Assembly (NCBI GenBank): GCA_041551965.1
Contig: JBFELU010000106.1
Coordinates: 1-5,496, forward strand
Direction of reading: 5' to 3'
DNA from: JBFELU01 sp041551965
GTDB lineage: Bacteria; Actinomycetota; Acidimicrobiia; Spongiisociales; UBA11373
Length of the DNA stretch: 5,496 nucleotides
A program made the translations under genes and the position numbers. Positions 1 through 4,185 of this stretch are shown piece after piece. The stretch's first letter is position 1, and every line of letters begins with the position of its first letter. The notes beneath the pieces were generated by a model. That model was not told the origin of the DNA. It did no database searches and worked only from the letters and a program-made list of their open reading frames with translations.

Positions 1-351
1 ATCGAGTACGACAGGGACCCTCCGGCGGGTGGGATCCACAACTCGGACGAGATCCCGTGTCAGGCCTACGACGAGCCGATTCCCAACGAACGGGCGGTGC
101 ATTCGCTCGAGCACGGTGCGATCTGGATCACCTACCGGCCCGATCTCTCTGAGGGCGACGTCGACTCACTGCGGTCCCACGCCCGCCGGGCCGAGGTGAT
201 CGTGAGCCCGTACCCCGGCCTCGACTCTCCGGTCGTGGTCACGGCATGGGGAGTCCAGATGCCGGTCGAGTCGGCCGACGACGAGCGGATCGATGAGTTC
301 GTGCGTTACTTCATCAATCAGACTGCGCCGGAGAACCTCGCCACCTGCTAG
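1..351 (+). CDS. DUF3105 domain protein, C-terminal part (5' end outside window)
   Basis: The frame is open from base 1 to a TAG stop at 349-351, giving 116 visible residues. The start codon and any N-terminal signal or membrane anchor lie off the left edge. Visible residues 3-13 (YDRDPPAGGIH) and 34-47 (HSLEHGAIWITYRP) match the two hallmark blocks I know for DUF3105: a 'Y..NPP.SG.H' block, then an 'H.LEHG...YRP' block. The two conserved His and the Glu could bind a metal, but that is inference; the family has no established function. DUF3105 proteins are common in Actinobacteria and Chloroflexi and usually have an N-terminal membrane segment. The GTG at 97-99 is internal and is not the real start, because the first conserved block lies upstream of it. 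Only 30 bp separate this gene from the next one on the same strand, so they may be co-transcribed. Confidence 0.82.
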   Translation: MEYDRDPPAGGIHNSDEIPCQAYDEPIPNERAVHSLEHGAIWITYRPDLSEGDVDSLRSHARRAEVIVSPYPGLDSPVVVTAWGVQMPVESADDERIDEFVRYFINQTAPENLATC

Positions 352-368
352 ATCAGGCGGTCTCTGCC

Positions 369-374
369 TAGGCT
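369..374 (+). promoter_or_regulatory. Possible -10 element for a leaderless transcript of the toroid gene
   Basis: TAGGCT fits the actinobacterial TANNNT -10 pattern and ends 7 bp before the GTG at 382. Transcription would therefore begin at or next to the start codon. No Shine-Dalgarno sequence lies at a usable distance; the nearest purine-rich stretch, at 355-360, is about 21 bp away. No good -35 is visible: 345-350 matches TTGACA at only 3 of 6 positions. A six-base match of this kind is weak evidence alone. Co-transcription with the upstream DUF3105 gene is the alternative. Confidence 0.28.
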
Positions 375-381
375 CGGGCCG

Positions 382-1554
382 GTGAACCGACGTCTCGCCG
401 TTCATCTGTCGGTCTGGATCGCGGCCGCCGCGGTGATGCGGATCGTCGTCGTTCCCGCGGAGACCTGCCCGCCGGTGACCGCCGGGCAGGTCCGGAACAC
501 CATCGACGAAGCGCTCGGGTGGATCATCGACAACCTGGGTGACGACGGCCGCTACCTGTACGGGTACGACCTCGCCGCCGATCGGGTCTCGCCCTCGTAC
601 AACTCGGCCCGCCACGCCGGGGTGACCATGTCGCTGTATCAGGCCTACGAGGCCCTGGGTGACCCGGCCATCCTGAGGGCCGGCGACCGCGGCCTGAGCT
701 ACATGCTGGATCGAATCACCACCCACGACAATTGGGCGGCGTGGTCGGAGCCGGGAGCCGATCTCCCGGTGGGGGCCAACGGGTTGCTCCTGGCCGGTCT
801 GGCGTTGCGTCGCCGGGCCACCGGCGAACCGCGGCACGACGAGCTGATGGGCGGGGTCGCCCGATTCCTGGTGCAGCAGCAGGAACCGAGCGGAGCCATC
901 CGTTCCTACTGGGACCGTGCCGCCGAGGCGCCGGTTCCCAATGTCTACGGTCCCTTTGCCACCGGCGAGGCGGCCTGGGCGTTGGTGCTCACCGGAGTGC
1001 AGCTCCCCGGCGAGGGATGGCTGGAGGCCGGACTGCGCACGGTGGACTACATCGCCGCCGAGCGGGACCGGGCCGAGGGGTACCTGGCCCGGCTTCCCGA
1101 CCATTGGGCCGCATACGCCCTGGGCGACGTGCCGTTCGAGATGCTCGATTCCGACCGGGTGTTCCTGGCCCGGCGGCTGGCCGGATACTTCGGGATGCGG
1201 CTCCGCTTCGAGGCGCAGCGGACCGGGGAGGGGATCAACCTCTGGGTGCGTTGGTACCCCGGGCCCCCGGCCGGGGTCGGTACCGCCGGGGAAGGAATCG
1301 CCGCGCTGCACAACCTCGCCGTTGCCGACGCCGGGCTCGGCGACCTGCGTGCCAACATCGAGGAGCGCATGGTGTGTCTCGCCGGGTACATGACCGAACG
1401 GCAGGTGAGCGCCGCCGAGGCGGCGGTGTTGCCGCGACCTGAACTGGCGCGCGGCGCCTGGTTCTACCGGGGCTACACCCAGATGGACGGCCAGCAGCAC
1501 GTGCTCTCGGCGCTGCTCGGGGCCTTGCGAGTGCTGGAAGGAGAGGCGGCGTGA
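382..1554 (+). CDS. Membrane-anchored or exported alpha/alpha-toroid protein ('RHAG' family, terpenoid-cyclase/six-hairpin-like fold)
   Basis: This is a 390-residue protein starting with GTG. Residues 1-25 are an Arg-Arg pair followed by a hydrophobic stretch, consistent with a signal peptide or signal anchor. I see no lipobox before Cys29. The rest reads as repeated helical hairpins: YNSARHAG at 73-80, GANGLLLAGLAL at 131-142, GPFATGEAAWAL at 190-201, DHWAAYAL at 240-247, GTAGEGIAALHNL at 300-312, and a C-terminal RGYTQMDGQQHVLSAL at 363-378. These blocks resemble uncharacterised bacterial proteins of the alpha/alpha-toroid class, which includes squalene/hopene cyclases and six-hairpin glycosidases. 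The DxDD motif of hopene cyclases is absent, so terpene cyclisation is unlikely. A sugar-processing or binding role outside the membrane is a guess. The stop overlaps the next gene's GTG by 4 bp, suggesting translational coupling. No Shine-Dalgarno motif precedes the start. An alternative in-frame ATG lies at 436-438, but it would remove most of the hydrophobic segment. Confidence 0.72.
   Translation: MNRRLAVHLSVWIAAAAVMRIVVVPAETCPPVTAGQVRNTIDEALGWIIDNLGDDGRYLYGYDLAADRVSPSYNSARHAGVTMSLYQAYEALGDPAILRAGDRGLSYMLDRITTHDNWAAWSEPGADLPVGANGLLLAGLALRRRATGEPRHDELMGGVARFLVQQQEPSGAIRSYWDRAAEAPVPNVYGPFATGEAAWALVLTGVQLPGEGWLEAGLRTVDYIAAERDRAEGYLARLPDHWAAYALGDVPFEMLDSDRVFLARRLAGYFGMRLRFEAQRTGEGINLWVRWYPGPPAGVGTAGEGIAALHNLAVADAGLGDLRANIEERMVCLAGYMTERQVSAAEAAVLPRPELARGAWFYRGYTQMDGQQHVLSALLGALRVLEGEAA
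462..492. repeat. 31-bp near-perfect palindrome inside the toroid gene
   Basis: The arms gacctgcccg (462-471) and cgggcaggtc (483-492) are perfect inverted complements. Between them cggt (473-476) pairs with accg (478-481) around a central g at 477. The only mismatch is C472 against C482, so 14 of 15 positions pair. The element starts 80 bp inside the coding region and covers codons 27-37 (ETCPPVTAGQV), just after the hydrophobic N-terminus. As RNA it would form a strong hairpin with a TGA loop. As DNA it could be an operator for a dimeric regulator. It could also be chance in GC-rich coding sequence. No T-run follows, so it is not a classical terminator. Confidence 0.6.
1538..1543 (+). promoter_or_regulatory. 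Ribosome binding site for the MarC-like gene, inside the toroid gene
   Basis: AAGGAG lies 7 bp before the GTG at 1551 and within the last codons of the upstream gene. It is a near-consensus Shine-Dalgarno sequence at ideal spacing. It fixes the start at the 4-bp GTGA overlap rather than at a later codon. Confidence 0.75.
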
Positions 1555-2105
1555 ACGGGATCCTGTTGGTGGTGGCCTATCTGGGCGGGTTCAACCCGGC
1601 CCGGGCCCGGCTCTCGGTGCCGGAGACCGACGGGCTCCGAGCCCGGCCGGGGGTGTTGGCGGCCGGCTCGCTGTTGGCCTTCGGGGCGGTGGCGGCGCTG
1701 GCCGGGTGGTCCGGCCCGATCCTCGAAGCCCTGGAGACCTCACCGGAGACGTTCCGGTTGGCGGCGGGGATCATGGCCGGGCTCACCGTCGCGCTGTTCA
1801 TCGTTTGGCCCCGTCCGGCGACCGAGCCCGAGTTGGCCGGCTGGAAGGCGGCACTGTGGCCGGTGGCCTTCCCCCGTCTCGTCACCCCGGTGATCGCCAC
1901 CCTGGCTCTCTCGACGGGGGCGAGCGACGGTGTGCCGGGCAGCCTGATCGGGGCCGCCGTCGGGCTCGTCACCGTGAACCTCGTGGGTCTCGTTCCCCGC
2001 CGGGAACTGCCCGACCGGGTGCTGCTGTGGGCGGGGCGAATGACGGCCGTGGCCCTCATGATCACCGCCGTGTTCTTGATCGTGGACGGGATCCGGGACG
2101 TCTGA
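1551..2105 (+). CDS. Small integral membrane protein, MarC/UPF0056-like
   Basis: This 184-residue protein is strongly hydrophobic, with about six likely membrane segments near residues 2-14, 34-52, 68-86, 98-120, 128-148 and 158-178. Several blocks resemble the MarC family: a 'FRLAAGIMAGL' segment (68-78, compare 'LRIAGGL' in MarC), a Pro-rich 'PVAFPRLVTPVIA' segment (104-116, compare 'PLAMP..AGPGTI'), and a C-terminal 'MTAVALMITAVFLIVDGI' helix (164-181). At 184 residues it is slightly shorter than typical MarC proteins. The usual 'NP.G..P' motif near the N-terminus appears only as GGFNPARARLSVP (12-24). MarC proteins are inner-membrane proteins of unknown transport role, and the old link to multiple antibiotic resistance was not upheld. 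The GTG start overlaps the toroid gene's stop and has a strong Shine-Dalgarno sequence, so the two are probably co-translated and may act together at the membrane. A generic membrane protein of another family remains possible. Confidence 0.65.
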   Translation: MNGILLVVAYLGGFNPARARLSVPETDGLRARPGVLAAGSLLAFGAVAALAGWSGPILEALETSPETFRLAAGIMAGLTVALFIVWPRPATEPELAGWKAALWPVAFPRLVTPVIATLALSTGASDGVPGSLIGAAVGLVTVNLVGLVPRRELPDRVLLWAGRMTAVALMITAVFLIVDGIRDV

Positions 2106-2121
2106 GCGTCCGGGCTATCCC
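2088..2121. terminator. Possible bidirectional hairpin between convergent genes
   Basis: GGGAT (2088-2092) pairs with ATCCC (2117-2121), CC (2093-2094) with GG (2113-2114), and GGACG (2096-2100) with CGTCC (2107-2111). The loop is TCTGAG, with one G-G mismatch and a two-base bulge at 2115-2116. The hairpin contains both convergent stop codons (2103-2105 and 2115-2117), where a shared terminator is expected. No T-run follows on either strand, so it would be a U-less hairpin of the kind proposed for high-GC actinobacteria. It may be incidental. Confidence 0.4.
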
Positions 2122-3101
2122 AACGCCGCCCGCACGTTCTGTTCGGCCTCGGTCTGCGGTCCACCGGCGGCGATGACCCCTTCGATGGCGGTCAGGGTCG
2201 GGTTGCCGGCCTCCCGCTCCTCTTGGAAGCGGCGGGCGAAGCCGCCGGTGCGGATGTCCTCCAACACGTTGCGGAACATGGAGTCCATGGCGGCCCGGTC
2301 GATCTCCATGGTGCGGATGAAGCCTCCGTATTGGGCGACGGCCCCGTGCCAGGTGACCGACTCGAAGAACCCCACGTCGGCGAACGCCTGGAACGTCCGC
2401 GACATCTCTCCCGACATGTACATCTCGAGGACCATGGCCTCGGGTGGCAAGCCGGCCTCGACGCCGAGGGCGAACGCCAGCTGGATGGCGGTGCCGAGAT
2501 AGGGCCCGACGGTCTGTTCGATCAGGAGATCGAGCATCGCCTCGTCGGCGGCACCGAGCGGCATGGCCCCCCGCTGCAACGATCCGGCGGCGGCCGCCAG
2601 GCCCAGCAGCCGTTCCAGGCCTCTGCCGGTGGCATCTCGTTCGACCGAGACGTAGGTGAAGAAGCCACTCCCATCGAGGTAGGTGGAGCGGACCTCCTCG
2701 CCCAGCATGCGCGGTGCCAGGAGCAGCACGTCGGTGCCCTCCGGGGGCTCGATCAGGTCGTAGGCGAGCACGTAGCCGGAGGCGAAGCAGACGGCGTTGC
2801 CCGCGGTGAGGCCCGGAGCGATCTCGGCGGTGAAGCAGTCGGGGATCTCCTCATCCGGGATGAGCACGTAGGCGACGTCGGCCTCGGCGACGGCGGCTCC
2901 GATATCGCGCACTTCGAAAGCGTCGCCGGCCGCGATGGGACGGTACTCGTCGTCGCGATTGCCGACGACCACAGAGATCCCCGAGTCCCGCAGATTGAGG
3001 GCCATCGAACGCCCCAGGTTGCCGTAGCCGATCACCGCCACCGCAGATCCGGCCAGCGTCTCCGCGTCACCGTCGCCTGCTCGGTAGAACTCCGCCGCCA
3101 T
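2115..3101 (-). CDS. Divergent ketol-acid reductoisomerase (IlvC)-like NAD(P)-binding protein
   Basis: This 328-residue protein has the length and domain order of a class I ketol-acid reductoisomerase: an N-terminal Rossmann fold with GYGNLG at residues 25-30 and 'ALNLRDSG' at 34-41, then an alpha-helical knotted domain from about residue 180. True enzymes convert 2-acetolactate to 2,3-dihydroxy-isovalerate in valine, leucine and isoleucine synthesis, using NAD(P)H and Mg. By alignment from memory, the candidate metal ligands Asp191 and Glu195 (LDLLIEQ) are kept. Glu226 and Glu232 could be the second acidic pair but are two residues further apart than usual. The catalytic-region His of 'FAHG' is Ser108 (FASG), the Lys of 'APKGPG' is Arg131 (APRMLG), and the substrate-site Ser before 'AEYG' is lost. 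A changed substrate or lost activity is inferred, so I give no ilvC symbol. A strong AAGGAGG sequence (3107-3113) precedes the ATG. The gene is divergent from the FabH-like gene. Confidence 0.8.
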   Translation of the reverse strand: MAAEFYRAGDGDAETLAGSAVAVIGYGNLGRSMALNLRDSGISVVVGNRDDEYRPIAAGDAFEVRDIGAAVAEADVAYVLIPDEEIPDCFTAEIAPGLTAGNAVCFASGYVLAYDLIEPPEGTDVLLLAPRMLGEEVRSTYLDGSGFFTYVSVERDATGRGLERLLGLAAAAGSLQRGAMPLGAADEAMLDLLIEQTVGPYLGTAIQLAFALGVEAGLPPEAMVLEMYMSGEMSRTFQAFADVGFFESVTWHGAVAQYGGFIRTMEIDRAAMDSMFRNVLEDIRTGGFARRFQEEREAGNPTLTAIEGVIAAGGPQTEAEQNVRAALG

Positions 3102-3171
3102 CCCGTCCTCCTTGCCTCGACGGCCGATGCTACGCGGCGGCTACGATCGAACCACTGCGAGTGGGGGAGTC
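3102..3171. promoter_or_regulatory. 70-bp divergent intergenic region with both ribosome binding sites and probable promoters
   Basis: The two genes start 70 bp apart on opposite strands, so both promoters must lie here or inside the neighbouring gene. On the minus strand a near-perfect Shine-Dalgarno sequence (AAGGAGGA, complement of 3106-3113) precedes the IlvC-like ATG. On the plus strand TACGAT (3142-3147) fits a TANNNT -10 box about 25 bp before the FabH ATG, without a clear -35. On the minus strand TAGCAT (complement of 3127-3132) is a comparable -10 candidate. The -10 boxes are weak guesses. The shared control region makes joint regulation plausible. Confidence 0.45.
3163..3169 (+). 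promoter_or_regulatory. Ribosome binding site deciding the FabH-like start
   Basis: GGGGGAG lies directly upstream of the ATG at 3172. It supports that start over an in-frame TTG at 3112, which would add 20 residues with no family similarity and begin inside the divergent gene's Shine-Dalgarno sequence. The spacing, 2 bp from the last G, is short, though the G-run could pair several bases further upstream. Confidence 0.5.
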
Positions 3172-4179
3172 ATGACCAGAGCACGGATCACCGGCATCGG
3201 CGCCCACCTGCCACCGGGAGTGGTCACCAACGACGACCTCTCCCGGATGATGGACACGTCCGACGAGTGGATCACTCAGCGGACCGGCATCAAGGAGCGG
3301 CGTTGGGTCGAGCCTCACGTCGCCACCTCCGACCTGGCGCTCGAGGCCGGGAGGGCCGCCCTGGAGGACGCCGGGGTCGGCGCCGAGGACGTGGAGATGA
3401 TCTTCCTCGCCACCCTGAGCCCCGATCACGAGTTCCCGGGTACGGCGTGCTTCCTGCAGGCCAAGCTGGGGGTGTCCGGGATCCCGGCCACCGACGTCCG
3501 TCAGCAGTGCACCGGGTTCGTCTACGCAATGTCGATGGCCGACCAGTACATCCGCACCGGGTTCGCCCGCCGGATCCTGGTGGTGGGCTCGGAGGTGCAT
3601 TCCAAGGGCCTCGATATCTCGACGGCCGGTCGCGACGTCGCCGTGCTGTTCGGCGACGGAGCCGGAGCGGTGGTGGTGGAGGCCACCGACGTCGACGACC
3701 CTGCAGTCGATCCTCACATCCTCTCGACCCACCTCCATGCCGACGGGCGCGGTGCCCAGGAGCTGTGGTTGCCGGCCCCGGGAATGGCCCACGAGAGGTT
3801 CATGACCCATGAGATGATCGACAAGGGGCTCCACTATCCGCTCATGAACGGCCGAGCCGTGTTCGTGAACGCCGTGAAGAGGATGGGCGAGGCCGTGGTG
3901 GAGACGGTCAGGGCCAACGACGTCGCTATCGACGACGTCGATCTGTTCGTGTTCCACCAGGCGAACCTGCGCATCAACGAGGCCGTCGCCGAGCGGCTCG
4001 AGATACCCGCCGACAAGGTGTTCAACACCATCGAGCGCTACGGCAACACCACCGCAGCCACGATTCCGATCGGCCTCCACGAGGCGACGGTGACGGGCCG
4101 GCTCGAGAAGGGGATGCTGGTGGTGGTGGCCGCCTTCGGGAGCGGCTTCACCTGGGGGTCGATGCTGCTGCGCTGGTAG
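3172..4179 (+). CDS. Beta-ketoacyl-ACP synthase III (FabH-type, KAS III)
   Basis: This 335-residue protein is a complete thiolase-fold enzyme. KAS III enzymes join an acyl-CoA starter to malonyl-ACP, releasing CO2, and so prime fatty-acid or polyketide chains in the cytoplasm. The catalytic triad is visible: Cys113 in RQQCTGFVYAM, His262 in FVFHQANLRI, and Asn292 in YGNTTAATIPIGL. Other hallmarks are TSDEWITQRTGIKERRW (29-45), GDGAGAVVVE (161-170) and FGSGFTWGS at the C-terminus. The 'RQQC' context replaces the more usual 'QAAC' around the nucleophile. An enlarged middle region (about 190-235, including LWLPAPGMAHERFMTHEM) makes the protein about 18 residues longer than E. coli FabH. These features suggest a KAS III side-branch rather than the housekeeping enzyme; the starter substrate cannot be read from sequence. 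No acyl carrier protein or other fab gene is adjacent. The start was chosen from homology and the GGGGGAG site. The stop lies 6 bp from the convergent VanW gene. Confidence 0.9.
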   Translation: MTRARITGIGAHLPPGVVTNDDLSRMMDTSDEWITQRTGIKERRWVEPHVATSDLALEAGRAALEDAGVGAEDVEMIFLATLSPDHEFPGTACFLQAKLGVSGIPATDVRQQCTGFVYAMSMADQYIRTGFARRILVVGSEVHSKGLDISTAGRDVAVLFGDGAGAVVVEATDVDDPAVDPHILSTHLHADGRGAQELWLPAPGMAHERFMTHEMIDKGLHYPLMNGRAVFVNAVKRMGEAVVETVRANDVAIDDVDLFVFHQANLRINEAVAERLEIPADKVFNTIERYGNTTAATIPIGLHEATVTGRLEKGMLVVVAAFGSGFTWGSMLLRW

Positions 4180-4185
4180 CCGCCC

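Noticed and set aside
166..1500. A 444-codon open frame on the minus strand opposite the DUF3105 and toroid genes
   Set aside because: Its translation is rich in Gly, Arg, Pro and His with no recognisable motif, as expected for the antisense of a GC-rich gene. The plus-strand frames carry family motifs, a signal anchor and a coupled stop/start.
3112..3171. An in-frame TTG at 3112 as the start of the FabH-like protein
   Set aside because: The 20 extra residues show no FabH similarity and the site overlaps the divergent gene's Shine-Dalgarno sequence. The ATG at 3172 begins directly before the conserved 'ITGIGAHLP' and has GGGGGAG upstream.
2223..3812. A 529-codon open frame on the plus strand crossing the IlvC-like gene and running into the FabH-like gene
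   Set aside because: It is antisense to a clear IlvC-like protein and out of frame with a clear KAS III protein. Its composition is low-complexity Arg/Gly/His and it has no domain signature.
3926..3947. Short palindromic segment around atcgacgacgtcgat in the FabH-like gene
   Set aside because: The arms are only six bases, made of repeated GAC/GTC codons for an Asp-Val-rich stretch, which is easily explained by coding bias.
3130..4080. A 316-codon minus-strand open frame opposite the FabH-like gene
   Set aside because: The opposite strand encodes a KAS III with intact triad and C-terminal signature, and the antisense translation resembles no protein family.
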